From Flabesymbios commensalis (Eukaryota; Annelida; Polychaeta; Terebellida; Flabelligeridae), in NCBI GenBank assembly GCA_964017125.1, contig OZ024902.1, positions 52,276,309-52,340,308 of the forward strand: a stretch of DNA of 64,000 nt. Direction: 5' to 3'. The notes below the pieces were generated by a model, which searched no databases, was not told the DNA's origin, and was given only the letters and a program-made list of their open reading frames with translations. How positions within the stretch are numbered: the first letter of the stretch is position 1; each line of letters starts with the position of its first letter. Of the stretch, positions 46,987-60,700 are shown one piece after another. A program made the position numbers and the translations under genes.

Positions 46987-48835
46987 AAAATCTAATCAAC
47001 TACTTCACATTTCACTTGAGTGAGGTTGGTGGACACCATAGGTGGCTGCGCAGCCAATGTGATGAGTATGTGTACAGAAGGTCCACACCTTTAGTCTGAC
47101 TGACACAAAGCCCAACACATAGCAAAAACTCGCCGAAGATCCACAATTCAGGCTCATCAAGCAAGAGGCAATGGCGCATTGCTTCACCAGCGCTGCAGCG
47201 TTGACCATGCAATGCGCCATGGGTGATTTAGACAGTGTCTACTGTTAGTAGGGGTCCTACTATCGAAGGACAAGTACAAAGCCACACAGAATGTGCCTTT
47301 ACAGTTGACTAGGTAACGTTTTAGCTTATCAAACACGTCATTATTGACACCAACAGAGAGATAAAAAATAGTGTCAACGTCAATAATCAATGCCAGGCAG
47401 TATTGCCATTAGGATCAAAGTTCAAATGCAATAATTAATAGAGGAATCGGCAAATACAATTGAAGCAATTCAGCAGGACAAGGGTTATGAATCCTCGCTA
47501 AAAGCAGTATTTAGATAGATCCTTAAAGTCAAATCAATGATATAGAAATACCAGATGTGATCCTATTTTTTATCAAATGCTGCTAGTATTCATACTTATA
47601 TGATGGTAAGCGACATCCTTATCTAAAAAAACGCCCGAACTTTTTAACGTTGAATAAAATTTTATTTTGCTCCCAATCCTGTTTCATTGATACCTGATAG
47701 ACTTCACTAGGTTTGTCAGCAGGGTATATACTGTGGTTCATTGGCTCAGCAGCGGATCTAATTCAGCTCTTGCATCAGTGATCCGTCATTGATGTGGCTG
47801 CGATGGGGTCTTATACCCTGATGACATCGCGAGGCTCTGACACAGTGACCTCCATTTTTAAATGTGATAGTTCCAATACGATCACAAGTTTATGCCTGCT
47901 AAAAATGACCTAGTTTTCATAGGCACTTGAAATATTCGTTTCAATTTCTTGGCATCCGAGTTTTAGGCGGCCCAGTCATACCGGGTAGGGGTTTTAAGCT
48001 ACAGACAATAAAGTAAATGTTTGACATTAGGTCTCTCATGGGGAATGAGTTGCGCTATCTTCAAATATTGTTACATTGGGTATTATAAGACCCAAGGATA
48101 GCAAAGCAGAGCGACAGTCCACTGTGTTTTAACATTAGACAGCACAGTTAAACCCAAGTCTCCAGTCGTCTGGGCATGCACAGAACCCCTTATAAGCTTA
48201 TCGGGTAAGTGAAGGAAACTCTCTCAATAACATGCCCTATCACCATATCCTCATGTCATCATCTGTACATGGTCAATTTTTCGTCTACTGATTACACTGT
48301 TGTTTTTCAATTATTACAAAGGTACTTAAATGACCACTGATGATGTCCCTGTTGAAAAGTGACGATAGGCCAAAATGATACTTCTTCTATAATATCACGA
48401 GGTATATTTCGTTATTTTAATTGAATTTGATTCGATTAAAATAATGACATGTCACTCGTGAGTAGACCATCATCACTTGCATACGTAATATTGTAAGCTA
48501 GCGAGAGAAGACAAAGTAATAGATCCAATGTTGATCTTTACCTGGTGAAATGAACTGGCAGTAGCAAGCAAAGGAAACAGAATAAGTCTATCATAATAAT
48601 TTTGTAATAATTAGAAGTAAGACGACCAAGTAATTTACCAGGTAATCTTACACACGCCACTCAATTATTCTCCTGATCTTAAGGCAAAACGTGACCCTGC
48701 GTAAAAAGACGTCCATGCACTATAATCGAGTCATCTAATCTTATAATGAACCGGTTAATACCATTAGTTTTTCCAGCACGCGGCACATCGAACACAGGTG
48801 TGTTTGGTGAACACATTAAACGGTGTGAGACATGG

Positions 48836-48940
48836 TAGCAAACACAAGATGTTAAGCCAATTGACTTATGATGCAGGGCCAGCGTCACAGACACTGAACC
48901 AGCATTGAATCCCCGATGGGTCAACGTATCGTATTTGCCG
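48836..48940. repeat. CAGCGTC-type hairpin element (worn)
   Basis: TAGCAAACACAAGATGTTAA to GTCAACGTATCGTATTTGC. Confidence 0.65.
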
Positions 48941-48969
48941 TTTTCTTGTATTATACTAGCGAAAACTAC

Positions 48970-49044
48970 CCTGCAAAGTCAAAAGACAAAAAATGTTTAC
49001 TTCAAACGTATGCAGTTACTGCCTTTTGGCTTTGCACGGTAGCA
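48970..49044. repeat. GCAGTAACTGCTTAC hairpin element (worn)
   Basis: CCCTGCAAAGTCAAAAGACA and GTATGCAGTTACTGCCTTTT. Confidence 0.7.
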
Positions 49045-49535
49045 TACCAGGCACACGGCCACTCTGGTGAATATTTACTCTTAGTCAGTTGGAGCCTTCC
49101 TGGTGAACGCTGTAAATAAGGTCATTTAATTTGTTCTCTAATTTCCTCTTAGTTTAACTAGTCTAAGCCTTGAAAAGATGATGCGCCCGAACAATCAGAT
49201 ACTTGAGAAGTTGTGGGTCGCTGGCGTGTGAAATGGATATGTAGATTTGTGAAATTATTCTGAGCACCATATCAAATAGCAGATAAAAATATAGCTTTCA
49301 AAACGTAATGTGTTTTAAGGCCCATGTCTAAATAATTCGAGAATATAATTGATTCTATTTCTAATGAGCGCATTGCAGACCCCATTTACGAATACAATGC
49401 TGCATTTACGTAATTTAGTGCGTACATATTTCCGTGGAAAAAAATCTAGATAGCTCGTATTAAAAGTATATTTACCTGCTTCCACATTATAATTAATCGC
49501 ACAAATCTGACTGCACTTTAGAGATCATTGTACTT

Positions 49536-49676
49536 CCCAGCAAACACAAACCATTTGTATAACATTTATACAACGTTGGACCAACGTACGTTGGACCAAC
49601 GTCTTCTACGTCGGTCCGACATCTTCGTTGGTCCAGCATTGTATAAATTTTATACAAATACTTTGTGTTTGATGTG
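49536..49676. repeat. AACATTTGTA-type hairpin element with expanded centre
   Basis: CCCAGCAAACACAAACC start. The ACGTTGGACCAACGT core is repeated, lengthening the element to about 141 bases. Confidence 0.8.
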
Positions 49677-50122
49677 TTGTACGTGGCATACATCAGTAAT
49701 GTTTCAGTAAAATCCACATAAAAAGCACAGATTTACTGTATATAATAGTCTAACATTAATACCATCGCTTTCAATTTAATGTAACTATGTTTTCATTATT
49801 ATCACCTATTCAATAGATACATTGTGAGATGATTGCAAGATGACTTTATGATAGAAAGTCATCATTCTACATTATTTTTTACGATTTAATCATAAAGTTG
49901 AAACATGTTTTGACTACAGTGCGATACATCGCCTTTGCTCTCGTAGTTAATCAGACGAAAAAAAGAGATGTTTTTCCTTTAATATCTAATTGTTTTTTTT
50001 TTGCGTTTTCTTTTCAATGGAATATTTTTTGTTGTCTTGGTGAAAGCCACTAGCTACTAGAGTTCTGATTGATCATCTTTGCTTTAATCAGAATAATAAT
50101 GAAAAGTTGCAGAAAAATCATT

Positions 50123-50374
50123 TTAACCCTTTCAATACTGAATTTACAATAGTCATCTTCATCCACTACCAGCCGCGAATTGCTGCCGCAATTCTCGACT
50201 TGTAGTGGATGAAGATGACTTGATGTGGTTTAAAAATTAAAGAAAATTACCACGTATTGGTAAACCAGTTTCATGGAAATTTTCGTTCTAAAACCCTCAG
50301 TTGTAGGAAAATGAAGTCTGTTTTCAGGGATGTAAAATGATGCTTTAATGCATCGTGGGGGCTTAAAGGGTTTA
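50123..50374. mobile_element. TTAA element, ATCCACTAC hairpin family
   Basis: TTAACCCTTTCAATAC to CTTAAAGGGTTTA. A hairpin with GTCATCTTCATCCACTAC facing GTAGTGGATGAAGATGAC at about 50154-50221 lies 31 bases from the left end. The right end contains AAATGATGCTTTAATGCATC. Confidence 0.75.
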
Positions 50375-50730
50375 GACCTGGTTCAATTTGTTAATCAACA
50401 TTCTGTATGTCATCCACGGCCTGATATTAAACATGATCATATATCAACGACAATAATTCATCTTTATAATGTTAAATACGTACATGTATGGGGATAGAAA
50501 TGATCAGTGCTAGCTTCAGTCGTGTTGAAATTTTAACTCAACTCAGGCACATATATATACATTGTTGATTTTAAAAAATGGGCAGTATCGCATTAAATTA
50601 AAATTAAGAAATAATTATTCCGTTGTTGCTCATTTGGTTCAGCTGCGAACCTGGAAACGCTCGAAACAGGACCGGACGGAATGTTGGTCTGGGACTCATT
50701 ATGGCTAATATCGGGGTTTTTCGAAGTGAG

Positions 50731-50793
50731 TTCCGACTTGGAGCTTGCTTTTACGGCTATAATATAGCCGCAAAAGAAAGCACAAAGTCGGGA
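50731..50793. repeat. Palindrome upstream of candidate promoter
   Basis: TTCCGACTTGGAGCTTGCTT and TTACGGCTATA facing TATAGCCGCAAAAGAAAGCA and CAAAGTCGGGA. Confidence 0.8.
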
Positions 50794-50881
50794 CAAAAAG
50801 CGACATAGTATGGCTCCACAGCGCAGAAAAGACGACACAGCATGAGCAGGCACCTACAATAATTGAAAAGGATTGTTGTAG

Positions 50882-50956
50882 TATAAAAGGTCATTCAAGC
50901 ACAATCGCCGTCAGTCTGAGCTCGTTGGAATCGACCAACCACAGATCAGGAACTGG
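50882..50956 (+). promoter_or_regulatory. Candidate TATA/initiator promoter
   Basis: TATAAAAGG at 50882 is followed 31 bases later by TCAGTC, a match to the metazoan initiator, with A at 50913. A GTATGAG donor-like site sits at 50956, so a short non-coding first exon is possible about 0.6 kb before the first visible coding exon. No signal-peptide exon was found between them, so the link to the gene is inferred. Confidence 0.25.
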
Positions 50957-51541
50957 TATGAGCCCTCAGACAATGATCAACTATCATAACTTTTGCGATC
51001 CACCCAGCGAATTAAGCCAAAGTGTATACATCTAATTTTTTTGGCATAAGCTGACTAAAATATTTGAAAAGATAATATGCTGCTGCACATACCTTGATTA
51101 GTTTGCCAAGGGAAAATCACATTGCTCGGTCTAGAGGCGTGAATTAACTTCTAATTAGAAGAGCACATATCGTCATATAGAAGCCAAAGTGTCATGTATG
51201 TCAATTATTGGCAGATACCCCCACGTGGTGGACATCATGGTCACTTATTATGTCGTAAGGGATCAGAGAGTTACATCTTATGTATTTAGAATGATTTACA
51301 TCTTTTTTAAATAGAACTATGTATCGACAAGGCTAGCTAGTTAGCTTTTTTCACATAAGTCACATATGGTTCACCTTGAAAAAACAAATTATAATGTATA
51401 TGATTCCGAATGCTTTCATTTCTTGTTTTAAAGGATTTTATTTTTAAATATCATTATCATCATAATAGTTATTGAGATGATCTGTTCAGGTTTCAGTTGT
51501 CGATAAATCTCTAATTATCTCTTTATTTTCTCTTGTTATAG

Positions 51542-51758
51542 TATCTATGACCCATGAAGCAGACAGGCAATGTGATAGAACGATCGTGCTGTCAAACTCC
51601 TCAGGCTATCTCACGCTGATCCACGACCCGACGGATGTGACGTCATCACAGAAATGTCTGATACGCATGCTCGCACACAGGGGTCAACGCATCAATCTGA
51701 CCCTGTATGATTTCAGCTACACTCGCCAAGAACACATCATCGGCGGCATGGACTCTAC
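51542..51758 (+). CDS. Exon: first half of CUB domain
   Basis: The acceptor follows a T-rich tract ending TTATAG at 51541 and the donor is GTAAGT at 51759. The exon starts with the last two bases of a codon. It encodes CUB C1 and C2 and the conserved hydrophobic strands, with NSS and NLT N-glycosylation sequons. A Met at 51547 lies inside the exon, but no signal peptide follows it, so I take it as internal. Confidence 0.85.
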
Positions 51759-54700
51759 GTAAGTCACGAAAACCTATCTTCCCCATAACAAGGCTTGGCT
51801 TTTCAAAGCCTATGTGGAGAAATAAGAGTGACGAGTAATTTGGTGGTTGCTATGACGACTGTCACATTAACTTTTTAAGCGCTAAATACAAATATTATAG
51901 TCGTTTTAACCATTTAAGCCCTCGGGATGCATTAAAGCATCATTTTACATCCCTCTAAATAGACTCAATTTTCATGCAACAAGGGATTTTATAATCACAA
52001 TTTCCATCAAACTAGTTTAACACTATACATGGCAATTTTCTTTAAATTTTTCACCCACTTCAAATTATTTTCATCCACTACAAGTCAAGAATTGCGACAG
52101 CAATTTGCGGCTTGTATAGTGGATGAAGAAGACAATGGTAAATTAAGGCTTGTAATGGTTAAGCCATTTTATTGGTAGATTAAATAACTGTTATTGGAAA
52201 TAAAAATGTGTGTTTCATAATCAAACTTTGCAATTTATTGGTCTGAAATTAAACACATAATAATTATGTGTAAGGTTGAGTTCTATAAATGTCTACGCAC
52301 TTGAAGTTGCGACTTCAAGTGGGTGGAAATTTATATAACTCAGCCGGTAAGGGATTAATGAAATGACGATGTTACACTCTTCTAGGTGTCAACTTTATGG
52401 TAACATCCACGAGGAGACGGAGGGTCTGGTGGAGGACAGGCAGATCTGCTCAAGGTCACAGAGGAGGTCACTCATCTACTCTTCACGCTCTCACCAGGTG
52501 ACTCTGAACTTACTGGCGCCGAGTGACAGGCATCAGAGCGGCGACTTGACGGACCTGACCACGCCCAGGTCCCTCTATCTCATACACTACCAGGGTGAGA
52601 TAATAGTCAACTAAACAAACCAGCACGACACGTTGAAGCAATGATGTTTTAATGTTGGGTCAGCGTCGCAGACGCTGGCCCAACTTTAAAACATCATTGT
52701 TTCAACGTGTCGTGTTTGCTGGGAGCTGTTGTTTCTTTCTGCAGTAGATGGATTAAACAAACACGAAACGTTGAGCCAGGGTTGATTTAATGTTGGGTCA
52801 GTATGGCAGACGATGAGCCAACATTAAACTAATACAGGGTCAATATCCCGTGTTGGCAGAATTCCAGCATTGTATATGTAATTATGCATTATGTTAATTT
52901 AATGTTGACATACTGTACTGGTTTTAATGCTTATTTAGAAGCTGAAAAACTAAAATCCTAATATTTTAACTACTCATAAGTTGTTTATCTAATAACCATA
53001 TGGTTATGTTAAAGAACAATACAATTTTATACATATTCCAACATATTTCAGCAAATATCATGAATCATTGCAGTTGATCATTTAGTCTTCCAATAATAGC
53101 CAGTGAAATATTTACTTTGTTGCTGGTCATTTTGTATAAATATTACGTGACTCATCTTATTATGTTCCTTAGCAATAAGCTGCGCAGATCCACCTGTCCC
53201 GGAACAGGCGACAATGCGCAGGAACGCTGAGCAGCTGGACGTCTCCTGCAACAACACCAGACGCTCATGGCATCTCGTCTGTAGGGACACCTGGTGGGTG
53301 GGCGATATCGGCAATTGCACACCAGGTGAGTCTCCTGATGGGGCTTCCATGACTCTAAAAAAAGCAATCGCATAATTGTGCAGTTTGGCATCTTGTGCGA
53401 AATTAAAGGGGGCTTGACGATGAAAATCAGGGATGTACATGAATTCATGAAAGACAGACATTCACTTTTAGTTTCATGTCAATGAAGAGTACTTTTTGTG
53501 AAGTTTGAGTCACATTTGTATGTCAGTGTGAAATATTTCAGAAGTATTTCACTTTCTTCTCAGCAAACATTGGGCATTCTCCCGATGCTGTTTCAATGTT
53601 GGGCCAGCGTCAAAGAACTACTGTATAAAAAGTGAAAAAACACATAAATATTACCATAGTTGATCAGTGTTCTCGGGGTTAATATTAGCACAGCCCCCAA
53701 CCTCTGCAGACATTGCTACCATGTGAATCGCGAAAGTATAATTCCTCGTATTTATGTCCATACTAAAATGACCAGAAACCAACTATTTGGACCATTTGAA
53801 ACATCGGCGCCCCATTGTATCACAGGAAGGCCGCTTTAGGTGTTACCAGGTTGCAGTTTATGAAGTAACAATCATCATTCATTGTCCGTTGCAGTCATAT
53901 TGGTTTCATGTTCTCTTATATATAATTCTCTATATCGTTTCTATATTTCGTTTGTGCCTATTTTGTTATATCCAAAGCCAACTGTTGTTGCACCTGGGCC
54001 GGTATTCTCGTACAAGTTACGATATATCGTAGGCTTCTGATTGGTCGAGATGGCCATCTCGACCAATCAGAAGCCTACGATATATATTGTAACTTGTACG
54101 AGAATACGGCCCCAGGCTCTTATCTAGACAGTCTTGGTGAACAGATAGCTACATAGATCCACGTTAGGGGCGGCCTCTCTCGAGCGACAAACCTGTAACA
54201 AAGACTCCACGCAATGTCGATCTGCAATATCAGAAGGCAGTAACTGCTTACTTGAAAAGTAAGCAGTTACTGCCTTTTGGCTTTGCACGGCAGAGTACCT
54301 AATATAGGATTCGAATCTGAAACCACGCATGTACCTAATTGTCAGGCGGATATATCGACGACGCGATAATCTGAGAAAGCATAAAACATAATTGAGTGGT
54401 GTTTTTTTCATCTCACGTATCGAGATAGACTGTGTTGCGTGTCCGACCGGGATACTATCTGTGGTCAGGACACAGAGTCCATTGTCCGCACAGCTATTTA
54501 GGAAGCCCCTGACATGTCCTGATGAGATAACTACCTGGTAATATCCCCTAACCAGGGCGCGGTCCCTGTATCTCCAGACATCACACCACACCACACCCTC
54601 GCTCTCGCTGGCTCGCTGGCTGGTTTACCAGGTCTTTCGCCACATTAGAATCCCATAAATAAAACGTGACGTCAGTCAACAAGATTTCAAAATCGTTGAC

Positions 54701-57700
54701 CTCCATCTTGGCAAATCCGCGTAATTTTCACTCACTTAAAGTTGGGGATCGCGTCAGCGAGACACAACTTCAAGTGGTTGAAAGTTCAAGTTAAATACTG
54801 GAAAACATGCTGCTGAGTGTTTTGTAATTTAGCCGCGTCGGTGTTGAGATTTGTTTTACCAGAAATTGAACAATGTTTCTGTCATTGTACATAGCCGTTG
54901 AATATTTATTAAACACTTAATAATGATGTTTGTGTAAGCACTGGTAAATGGTGAAACAAGTTTTCTATATCGTCACTTTGCTAGTAAAGTTTCGTATCTG
55001 TCTCTTTATCAAGTGTCAGATACGAGCAGATTAGCCATCACATGCAATGTTTTTATCTAGCAATCTAATGCAATGAAGTATGGTAGAGGGGGATTTACAT
55101 AACATTATTTTCACCGAGTAGCCATTCAAAAAGGTTCCCGGTGACGTCACTGCGTTTCACAGAATTATTGTTTGTGTAAATGATGAAACATGTTCCCCTC
55201 TGTAGAGTCATCTTGGCATTAAAAGGTCGTATCTGCACTTTAACCCTTTAACTGCCAAATTATTTAATTTGAATTATTACCCACTCGAAGTTGTGTCTCG
55301 CTGACGCGATCCACAAATTCAAGTGAGTGAAAATTATTCAGATTTGACAATTTGGAGGTCAACTCTTTTCAAATCTTGCTGGTTGATGTCACATTTTATC
55401 TTTAACATTTAAAAATTTGATACTTAATGTGCTAATCTAAAATGAAAATCCGAATATATGCGGCACCGGCGGTTGAAAGGTTAAAAAGTTAAAAAAATCT
55501 TGATCACATTTATGTAATGTATTACATAATTATCATGATTATATTTTATAAATTTACAGATGCAACAGAGCAAACAGTAATTCCCGCTAAGGGCAGACAT
55601 CAAGAGAATTTTCTGCACTTTCCACATGGTAAGTAGACCATAACTCAGTTATTTTGGATATTATAATGATTTACCTTTGTAAATTGACATATTTGTAATG
55701 AGTTTATTTTTTTCCATTACGCATCGCTTTCACTATTACGTATTAGTATATATTAAGCACCTCCTTCTAGCCAATGTAAATTTATCTGATATAATGCCCA
55801 CTGACAGCTATAACCGTCACAAAATGTATTAACTTTTTCAGTTGGTTATTATCAGTGTCACTGAGTGTGAACAAGTGTCGTGTCAGTCGTCGGTGATACA
55901 TCGTATTGGTAATCCCGTTAGTGTTCTGGTGCAATATATGTTGGACCCTATGGTCCTTGGCTGGACAGATGAAATGCCGGCTGACTGTAGGCCGTATTCT
56001 CTTACAAGTTACGATATATCGTAGGCTTTTGATTGGTCGAGATGGCCATCTCGACCAATCAGAAGCCTACGATATATCGTAACTTGTACGAGAATACGGG
56101 CCAGGTGGCCTGTCACTTTTTACTCATTGACCCGTCAACTTCATTATGTTAACAACGAACCAATCAGATAACTAAACAATTGGACAACTAACTACCCACT
56201 TAACCAACTCTACGTTTTCATTAGATGCACAAAGGGGCTTAAAATCTTATTCATTTAATTTCATTTAATTTTTGTCTTCATTAGAAATGACGAAGTTTCT
56301 AATTATTGTATTATGTTTGCCAGGTGAAGGTAAAGAATATTATCACCGGAGGCCATTACATAATAGTTATTTACTAGTGTCTTTGGTATAAATAACCTTA
56401 TACTATCATGTTATTATATAGCCATATATACTCTCGTTTCGCTGCTGTGTGTTGATGTATGTGAATGTCTGTTGTAGGTATGGCGTTTGCGGTAGTGATA
56501 GGTGTAGCCCTGGGTGTGTTTATAGGATTTCTACTTCTATTTGTCATCTATGCTGCACGAAGAAGGTTAGTGGTATAACAACATCGTCAGGAATTCATCT
56601 TTTATACAGGATCCATTAATTCTAAAGAGATGGTGACTGATCGCCGTCATGGTGTTACGCATAGAATAAAAAGTAAAGGACTAATGACCGTGGGGAATAA
56701 CATGGTCAATATAATTTTAAAAAAAAACAATGCTTTGATTTTGGTCGGCAAAGTGGGATGAGCATCACGTATCATAGGGTAGATCCTGATATTCCATACC
56801 AAGATGTAAGTGTTGGGTGATTAAGAATTATACAATGATAAATTATTAGGGTATCAAATCCAGGAGCCAGATCCATGAATCAGCACCGCTAATTTATCTC
56901 TTACCTGTCTATATTTAGTGTTATACAATTTAACATCGGAGTGACTGCAGATTTGATAGAAAACATATGTTTGAAACTGGTCTGCAGCTACTTTCATTTT
57001 CGACATGTGCAAAAATGTAGGCTTCTTAAGTAGAGGTCGTCTCATGTCATCGAGTTTAAACCCCCCCCCCCCCAAAAAAAATTCTAATTGCAAAGACATG
57101 CTAAGGGTGTCTGGTAAATTTTATAAATAATTATATACGATTACTTTAAAATGCATGCGCAACTCTACCGGCACCCAATGAAGTTCTATAAGAACGGGTG
57201 TGATGTGGTCTCCGATACCGATTCCAGTAATTACTCGGACAGCACGATTTTGAAGTCGCTGCAATCGGCCGAGCTGGAAAGCTGTAGCACCGGGCAGCAT
57301 GTCGTTGCAGTAGTCCGGGTTAGACAGAACTAACATGACTAATGCTGTAAAAACAGCTTGTAAAAAACTGTTGAGATGATTAATTAAATATCAAAATAGA
57401 CAATGTGTCATCGGTGCAGTGAAACACATCCCAGAAAAAAGGAAGGAAATGAAGAAAATCAGACGTGGTTTACGTCAATGGAGACGCTGTCAAAGAAAAA
57501 AGAAATTGAATGGACGGATTCGTCTAAATAGAGATTTGATGTGAAGGTCACGACGTCAATCTGGGAATGCACATTTGGGGCCGACAGTGAACAAGTGCTG
57601 GGCCAGCGTCTCCGACGCTGTCCCAGCACTTGTTCAATGCCGAACTTGTTCAATGCCGGACTTGTTCAATGTACGTCCCGTGTTCCCCGGACCCCACCCT

Positions 57701-60700
57701 GCCGCAGCTGGACGCCTGTCCTTAACGACGAGAAATCTGTTTATCTGAGTCTGATGTTGGAATTACGGGGATTTATCTAGAGGTGGTGCCGGATGGTCTA
57801 TACTTCTGCCGCGTCCCTGGATCCCCCCCTCCCCCACCAAATGATCCAGACGAATGCGCGAGTCCTAAACCTGATCCTTATAAACATCTGGGATTATGGA
57901 ACACAAGCAATTGTTTTTCTTGATTGATCACACGAGCGGACCTTCTGGTTTAATTGTTTTTAATGTCACCTGCGCCGCCACGGCGATGCGTGTGTAATTA
58001 AGGCTTACTCGATTCCTATTAACTTTTTAACTAAGTGACATTTCTCGCCGATTTGAAGCTGACATTTGCCAAATGAGTTATACCCCTAAATTTGATAACT
58101 TCACATTTTAATTTCAACCCTTTAAGCGCTAGGCCCGACTATAGTATTTTTTTAATTTATTTTATTAGCCGATCAAATCACAGTTTTTGGGAATGAAATG
58201 TGTGCTTAGACACGCAATTTGCTAATGTTTGGTCTCAAATTAAACAAATATGAGTGAACTTCACCCACTTAAAGTTGTGGCTTGGTAAAAATATAAATAA
58301 GATAACTGAAGGACTTAAAAGCGTCGAGGAGCTGAAAAATAGTGTTCATATTCACACAAGAACTTGGTCGTCTCAATTTATCTTGGCTATTTATCCCCGT
58401 GAAGTTATATAATTAAATACTATTGGGTATATAATATTATATTCTGCCCTGCAAAGACAAAAGGCAGCATCTGCTTACTTTACGAGTGATCAGATACTGC
58501 ATTCTGGCTTTTCAGAGCAGAATACGTATGATAATTGACAATGCCTGTTGATGTGATTCAAATATTCTGTGGACGACAGTTTCGCACGTCTTTAGTTCCT
58601 AATAATTTTTATTGACCACAATAAAACTTAAACAAAACTAATCGCCTTTGTTTTCAAAATGTCTGTTGTTTTCAATCAGCATGTCTTATTCTCGATTCAA
58701 TCAATACGTCACGTAGTCCAATTTTCTTCAAACGTTGTGTCAACTTCTGTGTCGCATGTCTAACATTGGACTTTGGAAGATGACAAGGAATAATCTGAGG
58801 TCGCATTTAGAGAAATAACATATTGGGTTCTGCTTCTATGACAAATCTCGTATAAAGACTGTTCCCGCACTGAAAGAATATTTATATTTCTAATGGTCGT
58901 ATACCCACAACAAAGGTATTCAACTGAAACGAAATGAGCTAACTAAGACATATATGATTTCAAATTTAAGGCAATCTTTAGCCTCCATGATTTATACAAA
59001 AATATTTCAGCGCCTTAAGGGTAGGGTAGATTAACTTCATGTTCATCGTCACGTTATTTTCTTAATATTATGACGCGATGGAAAATTTATTATGAAGACT
59101 TGAACTTTGTATATTCGTATTTAGATAGGACGATGGCGGGCTACAATGGCACCATAGAATCCAGCATAATACAGAACACAAAGAAACAAGATCCCTGTTA
59201 GGATGAAACAGCGCACCTGAGATGTAGATCAGAATGACATGTAGCGTCATTCTTGCAAAAGATACAAGGTCGTACTTTACAGTTCAATCAACATGATCAA
59301 TAAACGAGAATCGCTACCGCTAATACATAGAGTACGCAGGGCATTCGTCAAAGATATGTATTCGACCAAACGTCACATGCTTCAATGGCATAGATCTATA
59401 GTGTCACGAAGTCGTCTTCGTGATATTTCTATATTTGGACTGGGCCGCCATCTTATCTGATGTCTAGTTTGCTGGAGCCTGAGGCGCGATGCTCGATCAC
59501 AAGTGAGGTAGTTAGTCGAGGCTAATGACAGGGCAGGTCAACACCACGGCGCAGCTGTCTCCAGAGGAGGAAAGCAGCAGAAAAGAACCAAGGGCAACCG
59601 ACTTCTGCACGGCGTGTTCTCAATGGCGGAACATAACCGGAGACGTCATCCCAGCATTAAACCATCACCGTGTCAATGTGCTGTGAATGTGTTTGCGTGC
59701 AGCAGACTGTTTCCTCAGCAGACAGGGTGGGGAATAGCTGTCATCTTCTGATGTGAGGTTTCAAACCCTCTTCTGTCACACACAAAGCACCGTTGTCCGT
59801 CTGGTCTGCAGGGAATGTTTCCCAAGCTGAACATGTTAAACCCACCTCGACATTAACCCTTCAACCGCCAAACTATTCAATCTGAATTTGCACCCACTTA
59901 GAGTTGTGTCTCGCTGACGCGATTCACAACTTCAAGTGAGTGAAAATTATTCAGATTTGACAATATGGAGGTCAACTATTTTCAAATATAGCTGATTGGT
60001 GTCACATTTTATCTTTACCATGTTCAAAAAGCGGTACTTAATGTGATAAAAAAAAATGAAAACCCAAATATATACGGCACCGGCGGTTAAAGGGTTAACG
60101 ACGTTTTTATTAACAGTTGGTGGTGGTTGACTGACCGCTAGTGCTGCCACTTCCCTCCAAGCCGTCTAGCTTTTTTACCAGTGCTCATCATAACATATAC
60201 TTTGTAGAGCTGGTTGATGACTAAGCTCCGCGTCTCACACTGTCTGACTATAGATCTATGACCAAGCTCCTGCTCGTCAAGATAACAAGCAAAACACGAC
60301 GTCTCATTTTACCCCATGGTCGAATTCAAAAACGTTCTGCCAACAGCACGCCAAGATTGTGTTCGTCACTTGCTCAACATATACGCGAACAGAGCTACAT
60401 CAAATCGAATTATAAATTATATACGACATTTCTACTGAGATATTCAGTTTATGTAATTACAATCGAGACTGTAATGAGTGTCGTCATACCCAGAACCCAC
60501 AAGGCGTTGTGCCGATGTCGGGTTAATACTGGATCACTGTCTGCTATTCTGACCCACAGTAAACGAACATAGGATCAACGCCTTGTTTTTCTCGAATGTT
60601 ACTGTGCTAGTTATATAATACATTGAAAGTATTAGCCCTATTTATTAAATTGTATTTAACAGCATTTTGACCGTAGGTCCAATCTACACAAAAAAAAACT

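Larger units (their letters stand above)
46987..50122. other. Intergenic upstream of the CUB-sushi gene
   Basis: No supported exon. Paired minus frames near 47005-47390 are unrecognised. I looked here for a signal-peptide exon and found none. Confidence 0.4.
56566..59627. other. Intron 5, first part
   Basis: Holds the antisense LINE fragment, the possible alternative exon, a C/A homopolymer at about 57061-57080, one hairpin element and decayed TTAA elements. Otherwise unique AT-rich sequence. Confidence 0.5.

Noticed and set aside
48335-48385. Hammerhead ribozyme (CTGATGA ... GAAA)
   Set aside because: The bases between the two core boxes do not pair into stem II and the flanks give no stem I or III. 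Other CTGATGA sites in the window also failed.
50958-51030. ATG at 50958 as the start of the CUB-sushi protein
   Set aside because: The frame stops after about 24 codons, codes no signal peptide and does not join the phase of the first visible exon.
54124-54594. 156-codon minus-strand gene in intron 3
   Set aside because: Its C-terminal half is the GCAGTAACTGCTTAC hairpin element, and the remainder is unrecognised and antisense to the gene.
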